NCBI GenBank assembly: GCA_911728435.2
Contig: OU452205.1
Span: forward strand, 11,848,260-11,912,259
Direction of reading: 5' to 3'
Length of the DNA stretch: 64,000 nt
Origin: Apoderus coryli
Taxonomy: Eukaryota > Arthropoda > Insecta > Coleoptera > Attelabidae
The notes beneath the pieces were generated by a model. It was given only the letters and a program-made list of their open reading frames with translations. It did not search any database and had not been told where the DNA came from. Numbering within the stretch: the stretch's first letter is position 1; each line of letters starts with the position of its first letter. A program made the translations under genes and the position numbers. Shown piece after piece: positions 21,840-34,570 of this stretch.

Positions 21840-24800
21840 TTACTCCTAAGTATATCTAATCATAAGTTTTTTACTATAAATTATTTTGTGTAAGCTTTTC
21901 GAACAATACTATTAAAGATCGGTCTAGCCAACAAATGATTTAAGAGGTACCTATAATGCATAATAAAAACATTTTAACAAAACTATTCAGGGTGTTCCGT
22001 TCAAAAGTTATGAATATTAAGCTTTTTATTTCACATTAACCAGTATAGCATGGCAGCATGGAATACATTTTTGCAACCTCAGATAACCTCAAAATTCAAA
22101 ATATCCTGTTTTAACACGATGTAGGTATACAGTATACAAAGTACCGAGTGGGAGTGGGACACTATGAAGATATGGTAAAAAAGCACAAATACGATATTTG
22201 GTTTAATATTTTGTTAGTCGTACATGTTCAATGTTCATGTATTAGAATGACATACATCTTTTAATGTATTGTTTATTTTTTGTACTGTGATTATAGAGTA
22301 ATATTTTTTTATTACAATACAATGTATTATAAAATTAATAAAACTATTTTTGAATAAAAACTTTCTTTTATTTCATACAATTAGTTAACGTGATAGTTTT
22401 GTTAAATTAAGTAATTAATTTCTCTCCAGGATTATATATAAAATTGATTTAAAATGACAAAACAATTATTTCAATACCAAAATATATTCTGTCTATAATT
22501 TCTGTATTCCCCTTAAAAAGCAATAAATGTTCTATCAACGATAGTGACACTTAGTCCAATCAATACTTTTTATTTTATTTCAATATATTCTTATAATTGA
22601 GGCATTTGATTGGAAGTCAATTAATTCTTATACTTAAAGCAATAAAGTCATATATTTCGCAATTAATCATATAAGTATAATTGAAAGAAATGTAGCTTTG
22701 ATTGTGGAATACGGAATATATGGTATCATTGATTGAATGTGCATATGGTTCATGATATGATAGATTTTTCTCTGTGTAGCACTAGAAATTTGCGACTGTG
22801 TGATATAGATATAATCAAAGTAATAATCGATATATAGGCATAGAATAATAACTATAGGTACTCGCCAAGCGTTGTCATATAACCTGATTTTACATTAAAT
22901 CTCTACTGCATCTATATGAAGCGTGCTTCTTATAGTGTTTTTTTAATGGTAAGATTCGTATGCTATGCTTAGTACAATTAAACGCTGGCAACTATGTTTA
23001 TACGAACAGCGATAGGTGGTTGTATAGTGGGTATATGCCAGATGGCAGTGTTGCCCATTGTTGCTGAATTATAGATGAAAATGCTTTGATGCCCGCTTCA
23101 TCTGCATAAGAACGTGTGTGCTAAATAAATAGGCTATTGTCAGAGGACACAAGCACTGACAACTGGCAAGGGTGTCAACTGCCGTACACAGGGAAGAGAG
23201 ATACCGAAATAAATAATGTTTTACTATTATTACACGAATAAAAAAAGAGGGAAATACCTATAGGTATGTAAATTAAGTATGTTAAATAGGTGTATACGAT
23301 AAAGCCTGCTTCAGATGAAGACAAAATTCAATATTACAGTTTTATGGTAAAGCAGGTTGAAAATTAAGTATACATTAATTTATAGATTAAATTTTATATG
23401 GAGAAAAATAATTACACCTTAAAATAAAATTAAATATTATTAATTTTACTGATTATTTAGGCCACTGCTTGTATCACTAGACTTGAACTTAAAAAATTAT
23501 CTACGAAATTTTAATAGTCCATAAATAAATCTAATTATATTTCATTACGAATTTCACAAATGAAAAAGTAATAACAAATAAAGTAGTCACAAAATGCAAT
23601 TAATAGAATTAAACTAAGAGGTTTGAAAATGTAATCTCTAAATGTGTTTGTCCCCATTCGCTTTTTTCTGATTTAGTTAATTGAAAGCGATGCGTCCAGC
23701 AGAGTTCAATTTAGAAATTACGAATGTATACAACATGTAGGTATATACGGAGTGTAGGTAGATCTATATAGAGGCTCTCTGCTCTATCACGAATATATAT
23801 ATGTTGTATAGGTGTGTGGAAGTCCTATTTATATCCACCTGGTTGTGTGATAGTTGATTTGGTATCTCTTTAGGTTCCATTTAAAATATTAAATCAATTA
23901 GATAAGATGATTTTCGATTTAATGTCAGATAATAAAATGTAGTAATGTTAAAAGAGTTTCACACTACTCTTATACCATTTATAGTTATTTTTGACACTAT
24001 TAGAGACCTAAGCCGATCCAAATATAACCAATGGATAGTGAAAGTTTTTTCTACAGTATTTTCGAATAATGTAATGTTTTTCTAAAGTCACGATAAGAAT
24101 AAACTGTGCAAAAAAATCAATATTTTACGAAGAATTTCTAAAAACTGTGTTACAGTATAAACGGATGGAAAAACCTAAAAACTACTTTCGTGTAACCTCG
24201 AGATTATTACGGAAGGGAAATGTGCAATAAAACCATAAACATAGAGTATAATATGAGATTAGTTTCTCACATTGTCTTGCACATTAAACAACGTAAAAAT
24301 CCTTACCTATGTGGTTGAACAATTTATATGATAGATTTCTTGTTACCTATAATATAAATTATTCAAAAAAGAGAGAGAGAGAAGAAAAAGATAGCCACCA
24401 AGTAAGACGGGAAAAGATTTGAAACCAACATATGGTTCATAAAGAAATCTTAACGATTTTGATATTGGCGTACTCTGAAATAAATGTGGATAATATTTTA
24501 TATTAGCTGCTAAGCTGAGGAATAAAAAGTGCCACAGTTTAAGAACCACTAACGTTTACGGTCAGTTTTTTTGTCTTATAATGTGGAGTACGAAAGGAAA
24601 ATATTACAACAAATTCTACTGAATTGGTAAAAAAAAGTATTGAATAAAATATTATTCAGAAATTTTTATTCTTGAGCCATAAAGCTTTATTTTTTTTATT
24701 AAATATATTTCTTGGGTTTGTTTTTTCATTCATTTTAAAACAATACACATTATTTCAAAATAAAAATGTTTTCAGTTTTATTTTTTTCGTCAATATATAT

Positions 24801-24921
24801 ATATATATATATAAAACAACGTTTCGTTACTCATTGAAAAGTTTTTTAGGTTTACATGGAAAATTCTGAATTTGAACAATAATTGCATACTTTAGTTTGA
24901 CTTATAAAATTTCAATATATA
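21840..24921. other. Long gene-free AT-rich stretch
   Basis: No gene is recognised in 3 kb. At 21990 cagggtgttccgttcaaaag resembles a mariner-type MITE end without a visible partner. A short AT microsatellite is at 24795-24813. The rest could be intron or intergenic sequence. Confidence 0.45.
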
Positions 24922-26334
24922 AACTGACGCGTAAAAATAACGCACAACTAACAATGATACTCAATTTCAAAGTTCATTTTCTCACGAACTGATAAATTGA
25001 TTACGATAAAAAAAAATTTAACTGTAGGTCTTTTCTTTGGCAATTGTATTGTGACAGAATTTTTTATTCCGATTTCAGTTTTAGAGTTATACAGTGTGCA
25101 AAAATGAGAATAGCTTTTACATTAAATTTAGAGTTCGAATATTTACTTTATGTAAATATTCATGACGAAGCGCGCATCCTGAGGTCTGGCGTGATCGTGC
25201 ATTAGAACAAAAAATATTATATGCTCAGACAAAATACCATTGAAATACCTTTCGCCATTTAAAGAACCCCCACGTAAAGGTACGATATCCGTCCGTGCTG
25301 CTAAGGAAATTCCAGCCCAAAACATCACAGTGACACCATTAAATAAAGTAACGCGCAACTGCTGGCGGGAGGATAACTCTGAGATGTCTATCGGAGTTAC
25401 CTATATAGATAAAACCTAGATTCGTCTGTAAATAGAACGTATTCCCAGTCCTCAATAGTCTAGTTTGCTTGCTCCCTGACGAATTGCAGTCTCTAGCTCT
25501 GCGGTGGTGTGCATTTAATTTGGAGCCGCTGGAACTCTGAAACGTAAATTGTGGCCAGAAAGACGTCTGCTCACAGTATCAATACTTGGTCGTAAAACGT
25601 TCTGTTATAACAAGCAGTCTAATATAGCGATTTTGAACAACTGTAGTTACCCGAGGTCTGCCTTATTATGGACGTATAGTTATAGTTTCCCTGAAGCATT
25701 GGACAAAACGAGATACTGTTGTATGTGTCATTCCTAATCTCATGTCAATGGCGTTTTAGGATACTCCTTCGTTGTGTAACATCTCTGCTTAAACACATTC
25801 ATCATTAGTCATATTCCTCCTCACACATTCCATTGTCACGAAAGAACAATAAATCAGAAATTGTAAACTTAATTATATTCAATTTAAGACGATAGATACA
25901 CAAATAAAGAAAAGGTCAAAAACGGGCATTTGCTGGTCTTGTTGATTTATCATAGACTACTTTGGTAATGTATTAAAGAAAAACATGATGTTCTGAGTTT
26001 AAAACTGTGTCTTTTCTTTGATATTACAGATATCAGAGAGATTTAAAAAACAAAATATTTAGGGAACATGAGGCCAATGATATTATTATGCATTCGTTGT
26101 TGTTGGTAAAGCTCCCTACGAGATGTCGCAAATTTAATGTAAAAAACTATTCTCATTTTTGCTCCCTTGTAAACTGAAATCTGAATAAAAAATTCTATAA
26201 CAGTGCAGTTGCCAAAGGAAAAACCTACAATCATACAGCTTAAATTTTTTTAAACTAAATCAATCGGTTCGCAAAAAAATTAAATTTAAATATGAGCATC
26301 ATTTTTACTCGTGCGTTATTTTTGCGTGTCAGTG
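24922..26334. mobile_element. Tc1-like DNA transposon, decayed
   Basis: A 1.4-kb element with diverged terminal inverted repeats of about 205 bp (24922-25130 and 26130-26334). The ends read AACTGACGCGTAAAAATAAC and, on the complement, CACTGACACGCAAAAATAAC, both preceded by TA, the Tc1/mariner target site. The repeats also share ttggcaa, attttttattc and aaaaatgagaatag. The transposase pseudogene lies between them on the minus strand. Confidence 0.8.
25143..25840 (-). pseudogene. Tc1-like transposase, broken
   Basis: On the minus strand, fragments in three frames give a Tc1 transposase. An N-terminal part reads GMTHTTVSRFVQCFRET (paired-like DNA-binding region) and GRPRVTT (the GRPR linker). 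Then come the catalytic block FTDESRF and its upstream Trp, and a cleaner stretch from 25358 to 25143, VMFWAGISLAARTDIVPLRGG followed by LMHDHARPQDA (second catalytic Asp). The C-terminal acidic residue is lost. Several frameshifts and stops show it is dead. It is bounded by the inverted repeats of the element. Confidence 0.8.
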
Positions 26335-26449
26335 TATACTATAGTTTTTATATTTTTATTATAAAATTTTACCTATTTGACATATCATCACAAAAAATTA
26401 TATTTCTACTTTAACAAACGTTCAAATCTTATACATAATGATGAAGACA

Positions 26450-26580
26450 TTAATAATAATAAATGTCTTTATTAGCAATGTACAACAAAAAACTTGACAT
26501 TATTTAAATACAAAACTTCAATTGCTAAAAGGTGCTATATCAGCAAAGCTGTTCATCGTATAGAACCTAAAACAAAATAA
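26450..26580 (-). repeat. LINE 3' tail, minus strand
   Basis: On the minus strand, ctaataaagacatt runs into ttattattatta. This AATAAA plus (ATT)n pattern matches the tails at 8395, 58606 and 59232. No ORF remains. Confidence 0.45.
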
Positions 26581-26744
26581 AAAAATCGGTTGTGTCGCCC
26601 CAAAACTTTCCCGACAAGATATAATATAATTCAAAATATATAACCTGCGTAACGAAACAGAATTTTAATAATAATAATTGTATTATTTCCAATAAACTAA
26701 CGTAACAAACTAACTACTTTATTCAAAAATTAGAAGAAAAAAAT

Positions 26745-26815
26745 TTTTTCCCCATAGCTGGGATTCGAACGCGTAACCTCCGCGCACGAGCCTCTACCCA
26801 CAACGCGACACCAAC
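26745..26815 (-). repeat. tRNA-derived SINE head
   Basis: The minus strand contains a tRNA-like promoter: gtcgcgttgtgggtagagg resembles the A box and cgcgttcgaatccc fits the B box (GGTTCGAATCC), separated by about 30 bases with an anticodon-like arm. The acceptor stem does not pair and the T stem is poor, so it is not a functional tRNA. Downstream on the minus strand the sequence runs to an ATT-rich end near 26665, as expected for a short SINE. Confidence 0.55.
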
Positions 26816-26859
26816 TTTTAAAATATTCTAATTGTAATATACATATATACGTTCGAACT

Positions 26860-27262
26860 ACCTAACTGAAAACTGAAAATTTAAACGCCATTTTCTCAAG
26901 AATTATGGGGGCAAATATCGCTATCGCTGTAAAACAGATAAAAAATGCTTGAAAATGATGTATTACTCGACCCCTACTGCTATATAAAAATTTAGTAGTT
27001 GTGTCCACCCCTATCACAGGGATTAAGCGATTTCAATCAAAATCTAATGGCTTCATCCCAGGACTGCCCCAAACCCATATACCAAAATTTTGCTCAATTG
27101 GTTAAAGCGTTTGGGCGCTATCGTGGAAGAATACATACAGACAGACAGACTTTCATCTGGAAATGGTCTTAATCGTCTCAGGGAACTTCAAAATGGTTAT
27201 ATCCGTCGTTATCTCAATTTTTTTTAGCGCGTTCACAATACTTTTCCTGTGCGGGAAAGTAA
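26860..27262 (+). repeat. Dispersed repeat family A, copy 4
   Basis: Matches the copies at 16895 and 18278: ctcaagaattatgggggcaa, ccctatcacagggattaagc, a cagacagacagac tract, cgtctcagggaacttc and the end ctgtgcgggaaagtaaaa. Confidence 0.65.
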
Positions 27263-27514
27263 AATATATAAACGAAAATATAAAAAAAAACTACATAACC
27301 CAATTACATACCATACCCACACTTAAAAATAATAATAATTATTCTTTGGTCACAGAAGAGATTCAATGTACAAAGATTTTTAGATTTCTGAATAATTAGT
27401 TAATATTTAGGACAATCACATTGTAAATAAATTGCAATTCAAACATTTTTAAAAGTCATTGGAAATGAAACAACGACTGCTCCACAAAACACTATATATA
27501 AACACGTTCAAACA

Positions 27515-27575
27515 GAACGAATCTCATCAGACATGTTTCGAGGATTGTAGTTTCATCATCAGTGAATAAAAATAC
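27515..27575 (-). ncRNA. Hammerhead-like motif of a Penelope-type terminus
   Basis: On the minus strand CTGATGA (27562-27556) is followed 15 bases later by CGAAACATGT (27540-27531). This order and spacing fit the conserved core of a type I hammerhead ribozyme, with a very short stem III, and three base pairs of stem I can be drawn (tca with tga). Penelope-like retroelements are known to carry such motifs in their termini. Stem II is weak, so activity is doubtful. No protein part of the element is recognised nearby. Confidence 0.4.
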
Positions 27576-27599
27576 AAAATCTTCTTTTACAAAGTTAGA

Positions 27600-29639
27600 A
27601 AAGAGTTCAAAGGTTTATACATATCTAAAAATAGAATTAACAATAATTAGATCAAGAGATTGAACCAAACATATGAGGTATCTTACCATTTTGTGAAAAG
27701 GTTTTATATAAATTTGAGGAAAATTTTAAAAAATTCAATGCATTATTATAATTAAAGATAATTATTAAGTAGCACTCTAGCAAGAGTTAAAGATAATTTT
27801 CTTTATATTTTAAATATCATGTTAATTTTAGAAAAGAAATTACATTTTTACGAGCTGTGTGAGAAACGTGAAGAATTTGGAGACAAAAGATTAAACAGTT
27901 ATATTAAATTTGATGTTAAAATCTTATACGAACATATATAACTTATATACAGTCAAAGCTAGATCGCATAAAACATGTATCAAATTTAACTGATATGATA
28001 AAATCAAATGGGACACACCATGAATAAGAGCATACAAGACAATGGATGAATTGAAGGAGATTCGTTAGTGGCAGAACAAATAAATTTTTTAAAAGGTGGT
28101 GTGGTGCGTTAAAAATAATATATTTTACTATCTAAGTTGTTTTTTTTTTAATATATTTTGACAATGTAATGTGTATTGTTTTAAAATAAACCAAAAAAAA
28201 AAACCCAGAAAAATGTAAAAAAAAATTATTACCTAGTACTACATGGTAAAATGCAATTAATATTAATCAGATAATATATTATAATATTTTAAGAGAAATG
28301 TAAACCGTATCCAAGAGACGCTCGAGAGTGTCACATCAGACTAATACATGATAATTAATTTTCCTTTTATCAAATTAAACTAGATGACGTTCCTTAATGA
28401 AACGAAAACACTCGGAATAATTACGCAACAATATATGGAAATGGAAAAGGGAAGGGACCGTTATGTGTTGTGTCTTTTCATTTTAATTAAAATTATTATA
28501 TTGTTATATTTGGTTGAATTTATTTTTTTATTATACTAATTTATATGGACGCATTTATGTATAACATATTACTGACGTAGTTAGACTGTGACTCAAAATA
28601 TTCTTCTATAAATAAGTGCTTGTACTCAAACATCCCAATATTTGGAAAATAGAATAAAAGGTCACAAATACGACAAAAAAAAAATAAAACTGCATTGACG
28701 AATAATGAAATTACAACTAACCATAAAAGCGGAACACGTTGGGAGTTTAAGCATCAAGATTTACATGTGCAATGCCATCGTCATCTTTTAAATATTTATC
28801 ATCAGTTAAGGTTTGAAAATAATGAGATGACGAAACAAACACATATTATAAATTTTTTGCGTTCTATAGAAAATGTCGCTGACTAAGTGAGTAAAATTTG
28901 GTGTTAGTTTATAATATCAGAAACATTTTATTATAAATGTACCTACTTATATGCATAACAAGTATTAACAATAGTATTTGTTACAGAAATGCAATTTAAG
29001 TGGATTGTATCAGCCTTTGAAAATTAAGTATTTTTTTTAATATAGAATGTCCCACGGAATATGGCGCATATACATAAAAGGGAGAATGAAAGGAGTGAGA
29101 CCTACCTTTTGTCTTATGTTAGGCTTCTTGAGGGCCCTCTTTTCTTCGTCTGGCTTCACCACACAGTGTTTACATAAAAGGCACAGCACACAATCTTATT
29201 ATTTCAAATAAGTACCACACAATTAACGATCGCACGGACAATCTGTCTTCCAACAATTCACCTTTCACACTAATGATGGCGACTTAAAAATGTCCTTAGC
29301 GCAGGTCTCTAGGATATAGGTACAGGATAAGGCCAGACGTGCGAATTGCGAACAATAATTAAATTTAAGTCTAATTATAGAGAAATATGAATTAAAATAC
29401 AAAATCATATGAAAATGAATTAGATAATTGAATAACAATTAAATACATTGATATATATCGTTCAGTATTAATTATAATAAAGGTATGTTCCTTGCTGTTC
29501 GAATACGGATTTGGTATGCATCTATGTCTAAACTTCGAAAAACAAAAACAGTCTTTTTCAGCGTAGGTTTCTACGTTGCCGTGTTGGAGCGGCAAGGAAA
29601 AATACAGTATACTTTTATACAAAGGAACCACAGAAATCT

Positions 29640-29640
<1 letters not shown>
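27600..29640. other. Gene-free stretch
   Basis: Mostly AT-rich sequence with no recognised feature. A 63-codon frame at 28695-28886 has normal-looking composition but no family I know. Confidence 0.4.

Positions 29641-29645
<5 letters not shown>

Positions 29646-29700
<55 letters not shown>
29646..29700. repeat. (TA)n microsatellite
   Basis: An uninterrupted TA dinucleotide run of about 55 bp. Its length may be collapsed or expanded in the assembly. Confidence 0.95.
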
Positions 29701-29701
<1 letters not shown>

Positions 29702-30241
29702 TCTAGAATGATAATCCCGTAGTACAAAATTGTAACCAAAAGTGTAGAGCTGTCCATAATGCGCATGATCACCAGGAACTTATATATATACAAAAATGGA
29801 ATAAAGGAATTTAAGAAATAAAAAATTACATTAAATATCTAAATACTTTATTGTCTAACAGGTACAACCCAATAATAATAAATGTAAGCAGAAACGAGAA
29901 ATAAGTAAAAATTCTAATACTGGAAAATATCTTAAGGACTTCAAAGAAGGGGTGCAAGAAACAGTGACTTCACAAATATTTTTCGTGTCCATGTAAATCA
30001 CTTCCATATCATCCGTACTACTCGCAATAGTATTTTGTGACAAAACATGGTTGGTAGAACTTTTATGCTCAGCAATTTCATGGAGGATTCTGTAATTAAG
30101 TGTATTCCAGTTTAACAACAGAATTCAAATGAACTTTGTATACCTACACAACGTAGGAAATATATTCTTGACATACATATCATGCATTTTTGACAGACTG
30201 CTTTTAAGTAAACAGTGTCTTGATATCAAACGAATAAGAAT

Positions 30242-30449
30242 TTAACTTCCACTCTCATTTACATAATCTCTTCTTTTCAACAAAAGTTTGGGAACTGCAT
30301 CGGGTACGAGGGTGATCCTCTTGCCGTCTTCTCTACAAATGATATCTTCTGCAGCGAAATGCTTACTGCATATGACATTCCCATCACATACATTTTCTGT
30401 ACTAGGATCCCAATGCCCGCATCCAAACATCATGTCTTTTTTTGTCAAG
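30242..30449 (-). pseudogene. THAP zinc-finger exon remnant
   Basis: The minus strand has a splice-acceptor-like ttttag just upstream of 30449, then reads KKDMMFGCGHWDPSTEN, VICSKHFAAEDI and LVPDAVPKLLLKRR before a stop at 30242. The CSKHF block followed by a hydrophobic-P-D-A-V-P motif is the second half of the THAP domain, whose C2CH zinc site uses this Cys and His and whose AVP end is conserved. THAP proteins bind DNA and include P-element-type transposases and host regulators. The first half, with the other two zinc ligands, is not recognised upstream, so this is either one exon of a gene or a remnant. The tail after the domain is only a few residues long. Confidence 0.6.
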
Positions 30450-30784
30450 CTAAAAATGAGTATCATGTCAATGGTATCATATTGACTCAAACTGAGACTG
30501 TTAGAAACCAGAAACAATAACTAACTGAAAATATTTAATACCAGGAATGAGACCTTCATTTTTATACCACAACACTATACACCTCATTGTTTGTTAAATA
30601 AACGAACTAAAACCAAAATAACAAATATTAAAAACAATTTTAATCTCAAATAGGAATATCTATCAACAATTAAAATATACCATGAATAAAACCATAACTC
30701 AATTATAAAACCTATCTGAATTGTTGTGAAGCCGACTCTGACAGATATTCCCACTACGAGAAACGTCATTTGCGAAAACAGACG

Positions 30785-31137
30785 CTCTTGCGAAATCTCC
30801 TAAATTTAATAAGATTTGGAAAAAATGTTTCGTTCATATTGCTGAAAACTAAACAGTATGCAATTTTACCGATAACATTTAATTATTTGATTTTGTCAAG
30901 CAGTTTCGTATGACGCAACATATGGATTTATTTATAAAGCAGATATGTCGCATAAATTCTGTAAGGCGAACGACAAAATAGTTTTAAATATGGCAGCTCT
31001 GTACTGAAAATAAGTTACTGAGGAGCATGCGTAGTTCGTGAAAAGTCTGCATACCCGTTACACTTTTTGGTATTCGGCTGGATTTAATTAGCATTCTAGA
31101 GTACATATATAATATAAGATTTCTATGAAATGAACAT
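30785..31137. other. Gene-free stretch
   Basis: No recognised gene or repeat. Confidence 0.35.
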
Positions 31138-31310
31138 ACAATTGTTAATACATAAAGCATTGTTAAAATATTGTAGGGCATGTATTTTTATGAAAAGTTA
31201 AAAGGGTGCGCCTATGGACGGCTACGGTCGGTATTGACATTACAAAATGATATCGAGGTGTGGTTTTTCCTATCATTTTAAACCAACTTTAGAAACACTA
31301 TACCTATTTG
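31138..31310 (+). repeat. Dispersed repeat family D, copy 2
   Basis: Second copy of the family at 5092-5285, same orientation. It differs by small indels, for example after agggcatg. Confidence 0.65.
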
Positions 31311-32496
31311 GGTAAATAATTTTGGTTCCAACATATGAATACCTTGTTTGGTTGAAATACAAATAATATTCAAAACATGTAATTTAATTGTATAAACAGT
31401 TTTATATAAACATGTTTAGGCGCTTCTCAAAGATACGAAACAAAACCACAAATATAAAATTTAATTCGCGCAATAATTATTGCCGTAAGACGCATGCCGC
31501 GTTTGTGTTCCTTAATTAGAACCAAATAATAAAAAAACCGAAGCTAAAAGATAGCGAAAGACTTTTGTAAATAATAATAACAGGGGGTATAAGAGGCACC
31601 GCCGCGAGTCCCAATTATTTCCTATTTGTATTTTTTTAAGTTCAACTCGAATCTGTGCAAATAAACACACAGGAAGAATGGGATGAGAAAGAAAGAGAGG
31701 AAGAAGAACAAGAGAAAGAGCTTAAGCGGGGCAATTACAACGTTTTAAGGCACTAAAAACGACTCGGCCATAACTCGAAATTAATTGACGTCGGTTTTGT
31801 GGACAAAAACGGTCAATTTAACAAGACGAAGAGGAGATAGAATCGGGTGGATGGTTAAGGTAAAGGCGCGGCGCATATTAGAGAGTTTTGGATCTGTTAA
31901 ACACAAGTAGTGCGATGAGTGCTGATGAGATCCCATCGTTCTCAGGTTTTACATACATCCCTCTCTAGAAATATACCGGGTAATTCCTAAGCCACTCAAA
32001 TACTTATATTGTGTATTTCCTCGTGTGCATAGGCTATACACGAATGACTATTTAAATTATCAATTTCACCCGAATTATAACTGTCCCGTTTCATATGTAT
32101 TTTCGAAACCGTACATTATTTCACAGTAAATAAACAATGAAACAAAAAAGAATATCATATTATGTTTTCACTTTTTAACTTAAGAATTCTTGAAAATTTT
32201 GTTGTATAGATAGATTACATAAATATATGCTGTGCTTTTACTACATTGGAAAGAAATGTTAGACTTTGTCATACATATCAAATTATAGCGGCTCTATGGT
32301 AACATGTTAACTCTAATTTCTTGTTAGAAACTGTTTGCTTAGGAAATACGGTACTAGATCTAGATGCAGGATGTTTTATGTGTTTGTTATGATGAACGCC
32401 ATTTGCAGACTCATTTGTTTGTTAGGTATAACTTTGTTGTATCTGTGCATAGTTTCAAAAAAACTCCAATTAAAGTTTTTTTTTATTTTTATTGTA
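31311..32496. other. Gene-free stretch with purine-rich block
   Basis: A purine-rich block (gaaagaaagagaggaag and onwards, 31686-31725) and moderately CpG-containing sequence to about 31900 occur here. I see no exon, promoter element or transposon end. Confidence 0.35.
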
Positions 32497-33770
32497 CAGG
32501 GTGAGCAAAACTCGATGTCCCCGCTCTGTTATGAGAAAATGAAAAATGATAGAAAAATTCGGAAAGGAGGTTCTAAACAACTTTTGTAAAGAAAAAAATT
32601 CGTTAAAAAATTATAAGCAAATTTGTACAAAAAACATATGAAAAATTCGCAACCGTCAGAACTTTTACACAAGTAGGCTTTGGAAACAAACTGCAATTAT
32701 ATCTGTCAATACTTAAACTAATGGTTGACAAATAGTATTTGTGTGATAACTTCTAATATAAGTCAAACATTTGATATTCAGTCAAGAGAGAAGATACGTA
32801 TTATCCATCGGTTGTTAATAATAATTACTTATTAAACACTACAAAAACAGATGATATTATTTAATAGTAACTATTATTACCACATAATTAAACATAGTGA
32901 TACTGTAGGTTTCTACTAATTAATTATAGGAAATCAATCACTACAACAAATTTTCAATGTGACCACCTCCTAGTTTTAATTATCTAATCTCCTCCTTACT
33001 TCTCTTCCTGAGGCCTTACATAACATTTCTCTTCAGAGTTCATTGCACGCATTTCTAATTTTTTTCTTTAAATGTTCAAAGTTATGTGTTAGCAATTCTT
33101 GCTTGGAGCGCCGCCCCCGTCATGCTGAAAAAACATATTTGCTCGTAACTGCAATGGCACATTTTCGAGAAGCACAAAAAATTGCTCTTGAAGAAATTGC
33201 AAATATTCTTCACGGCATAAAACACCTTCGTAAAAGTATGGAGCAATTAAATGCCCGTTAATAATACCACACCAAAGTTAATGCCAAAATGTCCTTCGTT
33301 TTCAATCGGATTGACAAATAACATGTAAACTTTTTCGTTATGCGTAAACATTTAACATAAAATGCACACATTAAATGACGCTAAAACTATTTGTCAACTA
33401 TTAGTTTTATTATTGACAGATATAATTGCAGTTTGTTTCCAAAGCCTACTTGTTTAAAAGTTGTGAAAATTGCCAATTTTTGATAGTTTTGCTAAAAATT
33501 TGCTTTTAATTTTTTAACGAATGAAGATAGCAAATTTTTTTCTTTACAAAAGTTGCTTAGCTCTTTTGAACTATATAAAAATATAGGTATGTTTCTGGAA
33601 AAAAAGAAGTTGTTGACGTCGATTACTTTAGTTTCCAAATTTGGAAACAAAATCAAATGTGCGTTAAAATGGAGCTTACTTAATCCCATTTAAGAATCTC
33701 TTTTCAGAATTTTTCTATCGTTTTTCATTTTCTCATAACAGAGCTGGGACATCGAGTTTTGCTCACCCTG
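32497..33770. mobile_element. Mariner-like transposon with long inverted repeats
   Basis: The left end CAGGGTGAGCAAAACTCGAT (after TA at 32495-32496) is matched by its complement ending at 33770. The right flank is CA, a likely mutated TA. The arms extend with gaps for about 250-380 bp each: an outer part (cataacagagc and its partner) and an inner part around ggctttggaaacaaactgc (32680) facing gcagtttgtttccaaagcc (33430). A transposase remnant lies inside on the minus strand. Length is 1274 bp, so the gene is heavily deleted. Confidence 0.75.
33085..33330 (-). pseudogene. Mariner-like transposase fragment
   Basis: Minus-strand sequence reads LWCGIINGHLIAPYFYEGVL, then YLQFLQEQFF, ENVPLQLRANMFFQHDGG and AP. 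This is the segment around the second catalytic Asp (MFFQHDG) and closely resembles the transposase at 8806-9657. The N-terminus, first Asp and C-terminus are gone. It lies within the inverted repeats of the 32497-33770 element, which it presumably once moved. Confidence 0.7.
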
Positions 33771-33789
33771 CACACATCAGCTATTTTTT

Positions 33790-34215
33790 ATTTAAATTAT
33801 TCTGTATTTCGAAGAAAATTAGGAATTTCTTTATCTTGACCCCTATTTCACTATTTACGAATGCTTTTGTAAGCAAGTTTTTTATGATACATTAGCTATA
33901 AATAACTATAGTCAATATTTCTTCTATTTTTAAGAAATATGTTTGTTACCCTTTTTACACTCTTTTCGAACGCCAATGCCATCTAATTTGTTTATAGTTA
34001 ATGTGTTAGGTTTACTTTATTAAATCAATGAAAAATTATTCAATATTTCGGAAGTTTAGGAAGTATAAAGGTTTTAAATTATTAAACCCTGTTTTAAACC
34101 CCTTGCCTACGCTGACGTTCATCAGCACCTAGACATATCTTGGAGTATTTTTGTACCAAATTTGATTAAAATATGTAAGTGGTTTTGAGTTATCGTGGAT
34201 AAAGACAGACAGATA
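33790..34215 (-). repeat. Repeat family B, inverted copy
   Basis: The reverse complement matches 7060-7400: tatccacgataactcaaaac, a block like accacttac..attttaa, ggtgctgatgaacgtcagcg and aaggggtttaaaacagggtt. Confidence 0.55.
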
Positions 34216-34319
34216 TTTTTTAAAACCACTTCTTTACGTATAATACAAGGTGTCCAGAAAGGGTATTTGTATCTGCGCTCTTCATGTAACGGCGCGGATG
34301 GGAGGGGCGCCTAAGGATG

Positions 34320-34570
34320 GTCTGTTGCGCTGCTCTTTGTAGATTTAGTAACTATGGAAGCGTACCCAGGAGACCATCGCCCATTTAACACTATCGCAAT
34401 GGTGATTCGATAGTGACAACTGAACGTTTATATCGTGCAGAATTTAATGTACGGAATGCACCGAAGGACGATACCATCAGAAAACTTTCACTTAAACGGG
34501 CACGTAAACAAACAGAACTGCCGCTACTGGATCAACAAAAATCCAAGATCGAAACATGAACGACCACTTC
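34320..34570 (+). pseudogene. Mariner-family transposase N-terminus, internally deleted
   Basis: Reading frames give GDHRPFNTIAMVIR and RLYRAEFNVRNAPKDDT, like the DUF4817-type N-terminal DNA-binding region of insect mariner-like proteins. The next frame reads VNKQNCRYWINKNPRSKHER, which in relatives lies after the first catalytic Asp, before the WCAIS block. A large internal piece is therefore missing. Homology stops at 34562-34570, exactly where LINE sequence begins, with a few bases of overlap in which both readings make sense (cgaccacttctgg). Confidence 0.55.

Noticed and set aside
26745..26815. Functional tRNA gene
   Set aside because: A and B box-like words are present, but the acceptor and T stems do not pair, so I call it a SINE head.
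28695..28886. 63-codon frame with plausible composition
   Set aside because: No motif, splice sites or neighbouring homology to support a gene.
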